Positions 50,566 to 61,086 of a stretch of 64,000 nt of DNA are shown piece by piece. The translations under genes were made by a program, and so were the position numbers. Source of the DNA: Dryomyza anilis (lineage: Eukaryota > Arthropoda > Insecta > Diptera > Dryomyzidae). The DNA lies in assembly GCA_951804985.1 (NCBI GenBank), contig OX638132.1:15853529-15917528 (forward strand), read 5' to 3'. Under the pieces are notes generated by a model. It saw only the letters and a list, made by a program, of their open reading frames with translations, ran no database searches and had not been told where the DNA came from. The first letter of the stretch is position 1; the number at the start of each line of letters is the position of its first letter.

Positions 50566-50982
50566 ATGCTTGTGCATTTGTAAATAATGTTTTGCTTTGC
50601 TTAAAGTTGCTACCACTTTAAATTTAGCACACTTCGTAGTTCTCAATGATTTGAAGTAACAGGTAATAAATGTTAGTTCTACTAAAATAATATGTACTGC
50701 ATTTGGAAGAGGTGTATATTTTTGCAATCTTACTACGTGTAACTTGCTTTAAAATCTTAATATTTTACAGACAGACACACATAAAATTTTCTGTGCGTTT
50801 TACTCGCAGTTATTCAGTCTAAACAGCTTTACTGAAATAAAATAAAGTCAACTTAAAGATTGTTTATAGCGCCAAATTGTCGTTTTCTATTACGTAACGT
50901 TTAAAACAAAATTGCTATCAAAATTTTAGGTCCTTTTCAGCCACTTTTTATAATAAAAAAATACAAATCCTTGCACAAATAT

Positions 50983-51720
50983 TTTTTTATACCCTACACT
51001 AAGAGTGAAAGGGTATATTCAGTTTGGTACGCCGTTTGTAACACCCAGAAGGAAGCATCTCCGGTATGGAAAAGTATATATATTCTTGATCAGCATGACC
51101 TCCTGAGTCGATTTAGCGATGTCCGTCTGTCCGTCTGTCTGTCCGTCTGTCTGTCTGTCCGTCTGTCTGTCTGTTGAAATCCCTACTACTTTTAAAATTG
51201 AAGAGCTAGATAAATGAAACTTATAACTTAGATTACTAATATACCTACGCTGTATGTGCGAAAAAATTGGCGAGATCGGATCATTGGTGACCTATGATCC
51301 GACCACTTATGTTCAAATACCTCATATAAAATGTACATATAAAGATCAATTTTTATGTATACGTGCTTAGGTAAACTTTTTTGGTCAAACATATATTGAT
51401 ATCATGCTCAAATACATGATAATAATGTTTTCCGGCGAAAAGACTTGTGGTTCACAAAAAAAAAATCGAAATTCGGTACACCTACCCATTTGTAAATATG
51501 GGTATCAAATGAATGGAAATTCTTCAGCGATTGAATGTTTGTAGTTATTTTCAGGATTCGTATACCCTGGTGACCTATATATCACTTTGAATGGTAACCA
51601 CACATATGTGTAGGGTATTTATAGTCGGCTTAGACCGACTATAATTTTGATAATCCTAACTATCATAATTACACCTACTTTAAAATTTCCCATGTGATCT
51701 AACCTTCCCAACTGGTTTTT
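50983..51720 (-). mobile_element. mini-me-type element, copy C
   Basis: Inverted copy of 48303-49029. Read on the plus strand it begins TTTTTATACCCTACACTAAG, passes a TATATATA run, the core TTGATCAGCATGACCTCCTG and a (GTCY)n tract at 51120-51173, and ends CCTTCCCAACTGGTTTTT. A 68-codon frame here simply reads through the microsatellite. Confidence 0.8.
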
Positions 51721-51899
51721 AATTGCAAATGCAACATTCCTCTCAATTATCCAGACTAATTAATTACTATACACCAACAATACCAATATTACGCTGTATT
51801 TTTAAGATATTTGAATTTAAACTCGAAAATTTTTGATTTTTTCAGTGGTTCTCATTTTTAAATTATGCCCTTTCAACAGAGTTTTCGTCGAAAAATGCA

Positions 51900-52340
51900 A
51901 AAAGTTTAAAATACTTGTATTTTAAAACGTTCTTGTCTGTCTGTTTGGTACAAATTTTGTAATTGATTTTAAACTACCTTCGCGATGAGCTACATACTTG
52001 AGATTTTAAATATTGCCTCGAACTGGATACGAATCCAACATTATCGTGTTTTGCCATCAGGTTCAACATGGTTCTTTCTCTATGGTTCCATATTAAAGAT
52101 ACTTTGAAACATGAATATTTTTTCATTTTAATAGTATTAGGCCTTTCGAATGCTGTCAGACGAAAATCTAACTGACACAAAAAAAAATAAAATGAAATAA
52201 AAGATATTTTTTAATATAAAACGTTTTTAAGGTGAATTTTTGGTATGATTTAAAATGAAACGCGGGCGGTATTGGATCCTTAAAGTTCACAATAAAAACG
52301 TTTTATATTAAAAAAATATTTTTTATTTCATATTTTTTAA
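51900..52340 (-). mobile_element. Non-autonomous element, inverted copy of 40330-40770
   Basis: Shares, in reverse order and orientation, the TTGTCTGTCTGTTxGGTAC end, the GCCTTTCGAATxCTGTCAGA block and the paired AACGTTTT blocks around GGATCC. Diverged by many substitutions. Non-coding. Confidence 0.6.
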
Positions 52341-52758
52341 AAATATAAATATATGCTTAGATTTTTATAGTGACACCATGTTTGTAATGCATAATTTATT
52401 CCGGTTAGTTGTACATATTTAGGTTTTTATTTATTATTTTTTTTGATATACATTTATTTTATTTTTACTGGCACCCCCATTATTAAAATCTTTTTAATAG
52501 TTTAGGACACCTTCTCGGGATGCTACAAACCCTTTTCCACAGAAAATTTCATTGTCATTGGTGATCTAAATTATCTTTGTGACCAATTTTTAGTTCCCGA
52601 TCAATTTTCTGTAAGTTCACTAAAAGTGATACAGTGAAATGTTTACTTTTTAATTTCCTTACGTCCACTTCGATTGTTATTTTTGATGACTATAGACCAG
52701 TTCACATCTATGAAGGTATAAATATAACTTTTTGACATTCATTCCACATCATTCCTAT

Positions 52759-53419
52759 TAGAGCTGGGCGCGTGCTTTGTTTTTTTCGTGTCACGCCCGA
52801 AATACATATAAGTGAGTGCGTGAAAATCACCATGCGTGCTAGTTGTTGTCGTGCCCATGCCTCAGGACATCCATGTTTATTTATAGTTTGTACCCCAATT
52901 TGAAAAACACTCCGGCTTCAGAAAATAAAAAATTCGTAGTTTTACTTATGGATTTAAGAGAATAAAATAGCATCAAACTTTATTTTTGAATTATTTTTTA
53001 CAGGGACTAAAACCCTTTGGAATATCGGTCCCGGTTCGGGTTCCATGGTTTTTAAAAATAAATTGATTTCGATTCAGCTTCCATACATTATTTAATAACG
53101 TATTTGATTCCGGTTCTTTGCGTTCACTGAAAGGGACTATAATATCTGTTCCGGTTCTGATTCAAACCAGAACAAGTATATGTGTTCCGATTCCAGTTCC
53201 ACACATTTTAAATAACTATTCCGATTCTAAAAATCTAAACGGTTCCGGTATTATTTTTACGTTTCGTCTTCTTTTTCATATTTTTCCATACTTTTTTCGT
53301 GTTTTGTCGTGTTTTTCCTTGTTTCTTCGAGTCTTTTTAAATCCCGTGCTTTATCGTGCTTGTGCGTGTCATTTATCGGCATGTCCATGCCATCAAAAGC
53401 AGTCACTCGCCCATCTCTA
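52759..53419. mobile_element. 661-bp non-autonomous hAT-like element with 8-bp target duplication
   Basis: The element begins TAGAGCTGGGCG and ends CGCCCATCTCTA (one mismatch in 12). It is flanked by ATTCCTAT on both sides (52751-52758 and 53420-53427), an exact 8-bp duplication typical of hAT transposons. The interior has TCGTG/CACGA-rich subterminal stretches and GGTTCCGATTCCGG-type repeats, with no transposase. A related element starts at 57634. Confidence 0.85.
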
Positions 53420-53450
53420 ATTCCTATTACACAGTGCAACAAAACATACT

Positions 53451-53785
53451 ATCTTCCGATTTGATAACAATTTTAGGGTAACATTAGGGTCGCTGATTTC
53501 AAATCTGAAGTCAATTTTGCTCTATCAACTCAGTTCCTCACAATTTGGGGTAAAATACGAACAATTAGGTCGTTTAAAGACAGATAAACAACATTTCTTT
53601 AGAAACTAAACCTGTATCTTTTAAAATTAAAATATTTTGTGTACTGTCTTTAAACACCCAAATTGTTCATATTTGACCCCAAATTGTGAGGAACCCAGAG
53701 CTGATACAGCAAAACGTATTTCAGATTCGAGATCAGCGACCCCACGTTACACTAAAATTGTTATCAAATCGGAAGATGGAAGAAC
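53451..53785. repeat. Long hairpin element, arms of ~140 bp
   Basis: The left arm (from ATCTTCCGATTTGATAACAA at ~53452) and right arm (ending TTGTTATCAAATCGGAAGAT at ~53778) are reverse complements with scattered mismatches and small gaps, including CCTCACAATTTGGGG against CCCCAAATTGTGAGG. The centre is near 53610. The structure is that of a foldback MITE. Short frames inside are mirror images of each other. Confidence 0.8.
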
Positions 53786-53875
53786 AGTTGGACATTTGTT
53801 GCAATTGTTATTGATTTTTTTTATTATTTAAAAAAAAAAGAATGTAAATAGCTTGATGCACAGTAAGTGTACCGA

Positions 53876-54137
53876 AGTGGGGTTTCGTGTGGTTTCGTGG
53901 AAAAAACATTATTTTATATATATGATCAAAAAGTTTACTTTGGGCGGTATAATGAAAAATTCACCGGTAGATGTCAGTGTTGAGGTATTTGAACATAAAT
54001 GATCGGTTCACAAGTCACAATCGACCAATCATGCCCATTTTTTGTGGAATACAACGTACCTATATAAGTAATATAAATTTGTAGTTTAATTGATCTAGCT
54101 CTACTAGTCTTTCTGAAACCCAGATTTCAACAGAAGG
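53876..54137 (+). mobile_element. Degenerate mini-me copy D next to the TACO1 gene
   Basis: Keeps TATATATGATCAAAAAGTTT, GAGGTATTTGAACATAA, TGATCGGTTCACAAGTCACAA, TTGATCTAGCTCT and GATTTCAACAGA in the same order as copies A and B, then stops where the microsatellite would begin. It ends ~220 bp before the TACO1 start codon, so it may contribute to that gene's promoter or 5' UTR. Confidence 0.6.
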
Positions 54138-54356
54138 ATGGACAGACTGTTCCATAAACTCTATGTGGTTCCTTCCATAAATCCTTTACTTTGTCGCCAA
54201 CTACTCAACCTACGTCGAGCTTATTATAATTTTTTTATTTTTATTAGTCTCGCAAAACATTTTCATCAAATTCAAAAAATTTTCACTTCAATTCCGAACC
54301 AAAATTTTTCAAATAAACTACACAAAATTCGAAAAATAAAAAAAAAATTAAAAAAA

Positions 54357-55405
54357 ATGTCAAATCGAATCATTCAAATTAAAAATTATATTTCCGCAAC
54401 AAAATTACCAATGCATTTGCAAAATTTTCAACGTGGATACGGCACGTCCCGACTTCATGGACGCGAAACTGCCGCCGTCGCCGCCTCTGCCAACGAACAG
54501 CTGTTCAGCTATATGCATGGCAAATCGAAGTGGCTCCATCAACAGGCCGGCAGCGATATTCCCAGTATCAGTCGCAACGTAGAGTCCTTGGAGGATTTGG
54601 CCACATTGGCCAAAAAGTACAACCAGAAAATTGCCGCCAATAACAAGAACAAGTCCCGGGAGACCAGACGCCTGCTGCAACTGCTGCAGACTTCTACAGC
54701 CAACGGCGCGCAACCGCTGACGCAGGAGATTAAGTTAACCAGTTTTCAACCAACTCGTGTGGATCGATTGCGTCCGAAGCATTTAATACAGTTGCGCTAC
54801 CATGACAGAATTTTTCTCATTTGTGCCGTGGTGCGCGAAGACATCGCCAACTTGCAAAAGGACTTTGCGACGGTGCTGAAACGTTTCGGCGCTGGCTTTG
54901 TCAACGCCATGCACATGTTCAAAAGTAGCGGCTATGTGGAGGCCATGATCTCGCCACGCAAGGAGCTGGACTTTGCCGATCTGGAGAATACGGTTGCCAG
55001 TGATGCCATTATGGTCGGTGCCAGCGGCATGGAGGTGAAGAGCTTTGAACGCGGCATTGTTACCTTCCATTGTAGTCCACTTGATATAACGGAAATTTCC
55101 AAATCCGTACAAGCTATTGGCTACCATGTTTTGAATACAGATTTCGGTTTTTCACCCAAGCAACCAGTGCGCCTCAATGAGTTTGAGAAGGGAGCATACG
55201 AGCGGTTCTTGATGCAATTGCTGCAAATCGAAGGTGTTGATGAGATATATGATAATGTCAAGCACCCCACTACTGAGCCAACCACTTCGGATAGTCCACC
55301 TGCAAAGCCGGCCGAAGAGTAAGTCCGCCGACTTTTTGCAACAATTACCTCAATAACATCTCTTATTCCTCCCTTTAATACAGCAAAAAATCTGAGCTGT
55401 GGTGA
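54357..55405 (+). CDS. TACO1: TACO1/YebC-family mitochondrial translational activator
   Basis: Predicted member of the YebC/TACO1 family, which in animals acts in the mitochondrial matrix to promote translation of cytochrome c oxidase subunit I. Two exons: 54357-55318 and 55384-55405, joined across a 65-bp intron (GAAGA|GTAAGT, TTTAATACAG|C), giving 327 codons ending KKSELW. Reading through the intron instead stops at 55320-55322. The start chosen, ATG at 54357, opens a basic, acid-free leader (MSNRIIQIKNYI...) suited to mitochondrial import; an ATG in the same frame at 54138 lies at a repeat edge and is less likely. GKSKW at about residues 59-63 recalls the family's GHSKW. The C-terminal half (AVVREDIANLQKDF, EAMISPRKELDF, IEGVDEIYDNVK) follows the family layout. 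The N-terminal third is more divergent than in bacterial YebC. It lies on the same strand as Ino80, within its apparent last intron. Codon usage is GC-rich, like Ino80. Confidence 0.8.
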
Positions 55406-55567
55406 GAACTTTAGTCCGACCATAAGCCGGATGCGGTTTCATTCAATGTGGATGCTGAGAATACGCTGGTGTTTTGGCTATTACTAGTGCTCACATCTGC
55501 ACATTTGGCAAACAATTTATTTTGGCTCTACCATTGTCAATATTGTGATATGTTAAATTCGTACACT

Positions 55568-55573
55568 AATAAA
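55568..55573 (+). terminator. Polyadenylation signal AATAAA for the TACO1 gene
   Basis: AATAAA lies 163 bp past the spliced stop codon, the first canonical signal after the gene. Cleavage would be expected 10-30 bases further on. Confidence 0.65.
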
Positions 55574-55924
55574 TTCTAGATATAAAGATTTGTATTAAAG
55601 GTTAGTCAAAAATGTCGTTTTGAAGTTACGAACTCTGTTGGTATTTAGGAGACTTGTGGTCCGGTCAATCAAATGTCTAAAATTATTTTACCTAACCTAA
55701 AATTTACAAATTCAAATTCTAAAATTGTTAAAATATTGGAGGATTTTAATTTTAGCGGTTACCGCACAAAAAAATGTTTAATTCTTCATACAAAAAATGT
55801 TCAATACTACCACCTCACTATAACTCCTTTAAAACAAACATTTAATGGGGTTAATGATTTGTCAAGTTTGCAACTACCAAAAATAGCACGCACGCAAAAA
55901 AATACTCTACCACATTTGACGTAG
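55574..55924. other. Short AT-rich spacer, no feature seen
   Basis: Between the TACO1 polyadenylation signal and the LINE fragment. An 83-codon frame at 55673-55924 has no recognisable motif. Confidence 0.5.
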
Positions 55925-56149
55925 TTCGGCACCTCAAACTATTTTCTCCATCATTATCTCAAACGATAGGGAACTACTCTGTCTGAAACCTCGTTAGGTA
56001 TCAAAAGGCTCGGATCATTTTGCGAAGCCTTGTAAGTTTCGCAGTAAAACCGAACTCAGACATTGCAGTGTATAGGTCAACCCTTTTTGAAGTATGAAAG
56101 ACCGCTTCATAGTCGATAAATAGGTGGTAATTATCGATATGTTTTTCTG
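55925..56149 (-). mobile_element. Fragment of the same LINE family, with deletions
   Basis: Aligns with 2335-2595 of the LINE at 1461-4089: CTATTTTCTCCATCA, CTCTGTCTGAAACCTCGTT, AAGTTTCGCAG, CCGAACTCAGACATTGC and TCGATATGTTTTTCT match in order. It covers the RT segment around the region where the other copy is frameshifted, and lacks about 70 bp of it. SINE family 1 begins directly at its right edge. Confidence 0.8.
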
Positions 56150-56412
56150 TAGTCGCGGTAGCTCAGAGGTTAGTGCGTTGGACTGCGCGCCGAAAGTTCC
56201 CCGGTTCAAGCCTGTACTGGGGCTAACAACATCTTTTCATAGAAACATTTGTCTATACCGCGTTACCTCTCGGCAGTAAATGGCAAACCTACGAGAGTAA
56301 AACATTGCCTATGAAAAGCTGTAGGTCCCACCACTTTGAGTACAAATATAACATGCACAGCTCAAAATGGTGAGAGAGCTCGGCCTAAGTTCTTATAGGA
56401 CTGTAGTGTCAA
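56150..56412 (+). mobile_element. tRNA-derived SINE, family 1, plus-strand copy
   Basis: The tRNA-like head has a good A box (TAGCTCAGAGG, 56159-56169) and B box (GGTTCAAGCCT, 56203-56213), the internal promoter of RNA polymerase III. The body matches the copy at 8745-9035 but lacks ~30 bp before TGTAGGTCCCACCACTTTG. It ends near GGACTGTAGTGTC in a TTA/ATT-rich tail. It joins the LINE fragment without spacer, so it probably inserted into that LINE copy. Confidence 0.85.
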
Positions 56413-56493
56413 ACTATTATATTATTATTATATGTTTTTCTTGGGTCTTAAAATTAACCTTGTTTTATTTTATGATGATTCCCTGTAGTACAA

Positions 56494-56692
56494 TTTTTTT
56501 TTTATCTACTAAGTCCCACAGCACTCAGACAGACTATATCCATTATACTGTGAAATCTATTCCCTACAATTTTGTGGTTAATATCACCACGAGCGCCCAT
56601 GCCCAAGCCGGGATTCAAACCCGAGACCTTCAGAATGTAAGTCCAGCGCGCTACCTCTGGACTTCTAAGGCCGGCTAGTGTAGTACTTACTT
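56494..56692 (-). mobile_element. tRNA-derived SINE, family 2
   Basis: Read on the minus strand from ~56692, a tRNA-like head contains AGAGGTAGCGCGCTGGACT and a B box GGTTTGAATCC (plus-strand 56611-56621). A ~100-bp body and an A-rich tail (GATAAAAAAAAA) follow, ending at ~56494. The body is unrelated to SINE family 1. Only one copy is in the window, so family status rests on the head plus body plus tail layout. Confidence 0.7.
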
Positions 56693-56704
56693 CCCCCATT
56701 AATC

Positions 56705-57560
56705 ATTGTGAAATTGACTACAATGAAATTGAGCCCAATTTCTGAGTGTTTTATGAGCCCTTATTTAAGACTGTTTTCGGAGCTCTTCAAAATATTACTC
56801 ACAAAAGAGGCATATTTAGGAGCATCTCATACATTAGACTCATAAAAGCATCAAATTTAAAATTGTTTCTGAGCGCTCAGAAAATGAACTTATATAAGTT
56901 ACTTGTTTTAGAATGTTTTAGGAGCGCTTTAAATTTCGACTCATAAAAGAGTATCATTCATGAGGATCCTCATATGGGCTCGAGCCCATATTAGGAGCAC
57001 TCTGAAAAGGGAGTCTTTAAGATAAAATAAGATTTAAATTGTTTTAATTTGAATCAAATAAAAAAAAAATATTTTTTTTTATTTTAAATTCTCTCTAAAT
57101 ACATATTTTATGGATGGACTAAAAAAACATGAATGATGTTGGATTTATTTAAGGAACTTTATATATTTTTAAAGAAGGGAAACCTCCGTAATTGTGGTGT
57201 TTAAAAAATTTCGAAAATATGAATTTTTAAGAATATTTAAAATTACCGTAAATATGAGAATTGTATGGCTCTTAAAAGTGTGTCTTTTATCCAAGTGTCG
57301 CGAGCCCTTGTGTGCCCTTTTTATTATTAGTACTGAAATGTGATTGGTTTAGGAGTAAAAATAGTCTTATAACAATGAGTGTTTTTGTGCTCATAAAATC
57401 GTGCCCTCGGGCTCTTTTAAGTACTTAAATAGGAATGTTCTAAGTGTATTAAAAGTCTCATTTGTAAATATGAGGGTATTTGGGCTCATATAATGGTGCA
57501 GGGGTTAGGTGTTTTTTTGGGCTCTTTCAAGTGCTCATATATGAGGATTACGCTCAAAGT
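56705..57560. repeat. GAGC/GCTC-rich inverted-repeat region with 20-bp palindrome
   Basis: Words such as GAGCCC, GGAGC, GAGCGCTC and CTCATAAAA recur on both strands. At 56972-56991 ATATGGGCTCGAGCCCATAT is a perfect palindrome. The word pattern on the right (GTGCTCATATATGAGGATTA, GGAGTCTTAAAA) looks like an inverted, decayed version of the left. No coding frame. Confidence 0.5.
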
Positions 57561-57633
57561 TTATGACTCATTTAGGAGTCTTAAAATACTCAAAATGTTT
57601 GTTCTGTCGTATCTACCGTTCCTGAACTATGTA

Positions 57634-58310
57634 GTAGAGATGAGCACGTGCCTGTATTTGATGGCACGGACACGCACGGGCACGCGGGTAAGTGACACGC
57701 ACGAGCCCGACGAATGAATTTAAAGGCATGCACGAGATGTACAAGAAGAACGATAAAACACGAGAAATAGAAAGACACGAAGAAACACAATAAAACACGA
57801 AAAAAAACGGTATCACATGCAAAACTAGCCTCTCTTTAGAATATCGGTTCCTGTTCTGATTCCCAGATTTTTAAAATAGCGGTTTCAACCAAAAAATTGT
57901 ATGGGTTCCGATTCCGGTTCCACACATTTTTTAATGACGATTCCGGTTTCAAAAATCGAAACGGTTACGGTTACAATTTCGGTCTTTGCGGTCCCAGAGT
58001 GGACTAAAACCCTTGGAATATCGGTGTCGCTCCAAGATTAAAAAAACCGGTTTCGATTCCGGTTCCAACCAAAAAAAATTATATGGGTTCCGATTCCGGT
58101 TCCACATATTTTTTAAATCAGTTCCGGTACCAGTTCTTTATGGACCCTTATTCTAAATAATTTAAAAATTAACTTTGGAACTGTTTTATTCTCTGAATCG
58201 AAATCTCTCCGGAATCGGAACCTGTCGGGGATCGCAAAGAACCGTAATCGGAACCGTTTCGCTATTAAAAACCGACACCGATTTTCCAAAATGTGTCTGT
58301 CCCTGACCAT
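57634..58310. mobile_element. hAT-like element related to 52759-53419, one end missing
   Basis: TAGAGATGAGCACGTGCCTG at 57634 matches the inverted right end of the 661-bp element, followed by the same CACGA-rich stretch and GGTTCCGATTCCGGTTCC-type repeats. No matching opposite end or 8-bp duplication was found, so it is truncated or rearranged. Confidence 0.65.
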
Positions 58311-59346
58311 GAAATTTTTATATTCTGATGGTGGAAGTAAAGGGTTTTTTTAAATTGGAGTAGAAGAGATATTTTTTTGTACCAAATGAACTTTTAAACG
58401 AAACGAATTATATTTTTCTAATAGTTGGCATCTCTAAATTTCATACATTTTGCTGTCGTTCGAACAGTGTGTGAATTTATTAGCACCCGAAATCATTCCA
58501 TTTTGCATTCTTCTTCATAGACTATGTTGCTATTTGTAGGATTTCTTTGTTTTCTTGCGATCGTTCGTTTTCAGATATCGATCATTTAGGATGGCATTCG
58601 CTTGATCACACCGTGTTAACAACGTCTGTTCATACTTCATCGTCAGGTTGTTTCCTGGCTAGATATTTGACTGTCTGTCTGTCTGTCTGTCCGGCCAACT
58701 GTCTGTGTCACTGTATTCAGTGCTGCTTGTATTTAGAAGTTCCTGCAAATTGTGGGTACATGTTTTTTTTTTGTTTTTTGTTTGTTTTATTATAAAAATC
58801 TTTTAAAGCTTGTGCTGCAGATATTTAACACATTTCAGATGCTTTTCTTGAATTGTGACTGTGTCGTCTGCGCTCATGTGGGAATCCTTTGTTGTTTTAT
58901 TTATGGACCATTCATAAACGTATGTCTTATGCGACATCCGAATACGTTGATACAGTGGAATAATAAATAAAAAAACACAGCATAATATAACAAAAAATCA
59001 TACTAGTTTATTTTTTAAAAAGTCATTTTGTCCCACTGTGCAAAGCCCTTAAGTCAACATTGAAATTTCGTCCTCACCATGAATAATCTTTCTGACATTT
59101 ATGGGAACCGTCAGCGCTGAGACTAACTGTGTTTAAACCTTGTGCTGTGCTCTACTACCTCACTTTTTTTTATTCATTTTAAAAGAATTTACAAAATTAA
59201 ATGCTTTCGATATAAACTATTCGCAAAATTTAAAAACCCCTACCTAAACCAATACTTTGACCCTGAAACAAACGGAATTACAAAAAACCATTGATACATA
59301 GCTGCAAATACCAAAGTCTCGAGGATGTTCTCCCGCTTCGAAATTA
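58311..59346. other. AT-rich spacer, no supported gene
   Basis: Contains a (GTCT)n tract at 58671-58692, possibly a mini-me relic though no core sequence is seen. Frames of 82 and 72 codons here have no recognisable domain. Confidence 0.45.
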
Positions 59347-60292
59347 CACTCTAAAAATAGTTTGCTAATAATAAGAAATATTGGACTGGATATTGTTAAG
59401 ACAAAGGTGTTCTGATTATAAGGAAACGTTTCTTATTTTAAAACTCTGAAACTCTGAAAATAGTTTCTTAATAATAAGAAACATTGAACTTGATATTGTG
59501 CTAAGCGGAAACTGTTTTGATTATAAGAAAAAGTTTTTATTTTTAAGACACTTTGAAAATAGTTTCCTAATAGTAAGGAACATTGAACTTGGTATTGTGT
59601 TAAGATGAAAGTGTTATGATTATAAAGAAAAGTTTCTTATTTTAAAGACACTCTGAAAATTGTTTCCTAATAGTAAGGAACATTGAATTTAATATTTTGT
59701 TAAGAGGAAAGTGTTTTGATTATAAGGATAAGTTTCTTGTTATAAAGACACTCTGAAAATTGTTTCTTAATAACAACGAACATTGAACTTGATATTGTGT
59801 TAAGAGGAAAGTGTTCTGATTATAAGGAAAAGTTTCTTATTTTAAAGACACTTTGAAAATAGCTTCCTAATAATAAGAAAGATTGAACTTGATATTGTGT
59901 TAGGAGGAAAGTGTTTTAATCATAAGAAAAACACTCTGAAAGTAGATTTCTAATAATAAGAAACATTGAACTTGATATTGTGTTAAGAGGAAAGTCTTCT
60001 GATTATAAGAAAAAGTTTTTTTAATTTAAAGACACTCTGAAATTAGATTCCTAATAATAAGAAACATTGAACTTGATATTGTGTTAAGAGGAAAGTGTTC
60101 TGATTATAAGAAAAAGTTTCTTATTTTAAAGACACTTTGAAAATAGCTTCCTAATATAAGAAAGATTGAACTTAATATTGTGTTAGAAGGAAAGTGTTTT
60201 AATCATAAGAAAAACACTCTGAAAGTAGATTCCTAATAATAAGAAACATTGAACTTGATATTGTGTTAAGAGGAAAGTCTTCTGATTATAAG
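59347..60292. repeat. 100-bp tandem array, left part
   Basis: The phrase CATTGAACTTGATATTGTGT, with variants, begins near 59379, 59482, 59581, 59681, 59781, 59881, 59964, 60065, 60164 and 60247. Most steps are 99-103 bp, with two of 83 bp that share the same internal deletion. The three-unit block 99+83+101 occurs as a higher-order repeat. The array resumes at 63137 after an inserted transposon. Confidence 0.92.
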
Positions 60293-60527
60293 CAAGGATT
60301 GAAACCTAAACGAATAACGGTTTCGATTTCGGTTTCGGTTTTTTCCGCGTTTCGGTTTCGGTTACGGTTTCGGTTTTAAGTTTTTCTACCGAAACGGTTT
60401 CGGTGTACCGGTTCCATGTTACGGTTTCGGTTTTGATTTCGGTTTTTGTATAAATTTTCTTTATTTCCATATTTTTCAAATAATTTTACATTTTTTATAT
60501 GGTGCTAAATTATGTTCAAATTATGAT

Positions 60528-60792
60528 ACTGGGGTAAAGTGGGAAACGTAATTTAAACAATGTTTGTTGTTATTTTAGTAAAAATATTGTGTTATATGAA
60601 TTATTTAATTGATTACGCCAAGTAAAAAATTTAATTTAAAATTTCGTGACCATAAACCAATGAAAAGCAACATTTTGACTTCACCTGAGATATGATCTGA
60701 ATTGCAAAGAAGAAGAATTTTGTACAATTTTCATCCATAAAAGCCAAAGAAATTAAATTTCAACAATTCTGTAAACTGCAATATATGTAAAC
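60528..60792. mobile_element. Piece of the CTGGGGTAAAGT element, inverted versus intron 5
   Basis: ACTGGGGTAAAGTGGGAAA starts at about 60530. Downstream, GTTATATGAATTATTTAATT, AAAGCAACATTTTGACTTCA and GATATGATCTGAA match 41085-41220 in inverted orientation. Matching sequence continues beyond the next insertion at about 62575-62640 (TTGAGCTGTTTTGAAACATC against 40955-40975), so this element was present before the inner hAT-like one landed. Confidence 0.65.
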
Positions 60793-61086
60793 TAGTGATG
60801 ATCATTTGCAAGAGCAAGACAAGAAATGGTAATCTTAATCTTTTAAATAAAAGATCGAAGACAAGTATCTTAAACTGCATATTAATTATGAAAACGAATA
60901 GAATTTGAACAATAATTGTAATAATTGTACTTATTTTCAATTTCTTTAACATTTTACTAACAAAAAAAAATACCAATAACATAAAAATTTGAATTATATT
61001 TTAACAAGAATTAACTAATAAAAAATAATTGTATAAATCAAGTGATGTTGACGAGACAATTCAAAATCTCAAGGCCATAATAAAAT

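Larger units (their letters stand above)
42592..54137 (+). other. Start of Ino80 intron 8 (>21 kb), transposon-filled
   Basis: The donor ACG|GTAAGT at 42592 is strong, and no downstream sequence in the window encodes the expected VIFYDSDWNP or the arginine-finger motif VI. The interval is AT-rich and carries the repeats and elements listed separately. 42592-43230, 44870-45320, 46680-47170 and 47530-48300 show nothing recognisable. If the acceptor lies beyond 64000, this is by far the gene's largest intron. Confidence 0.7.

Noticed and set aside
54138..54356. Upstream in-frame ATG as the TACO1 start
   Set aside because: It lies at the end of a degenerate mini-me copy and adds a 73-residue AT-driven leader; the ATG at 54357 gives a typical mitochondrial presequence.
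55320..55322. TAA as the TACO1 stop
   Set aside because: It is inside GTAAGT of a good donor with a matching acceptor 65 bp on; splicing gives KKSELW and a stop at 55403. Intron retention remains possible.
56150..56225. A functional tRNA gene
   Set aside because: A and B boxes are good, but the head is followed by a body shared with another locus and no intact acceptor stem is evident, so SINE.
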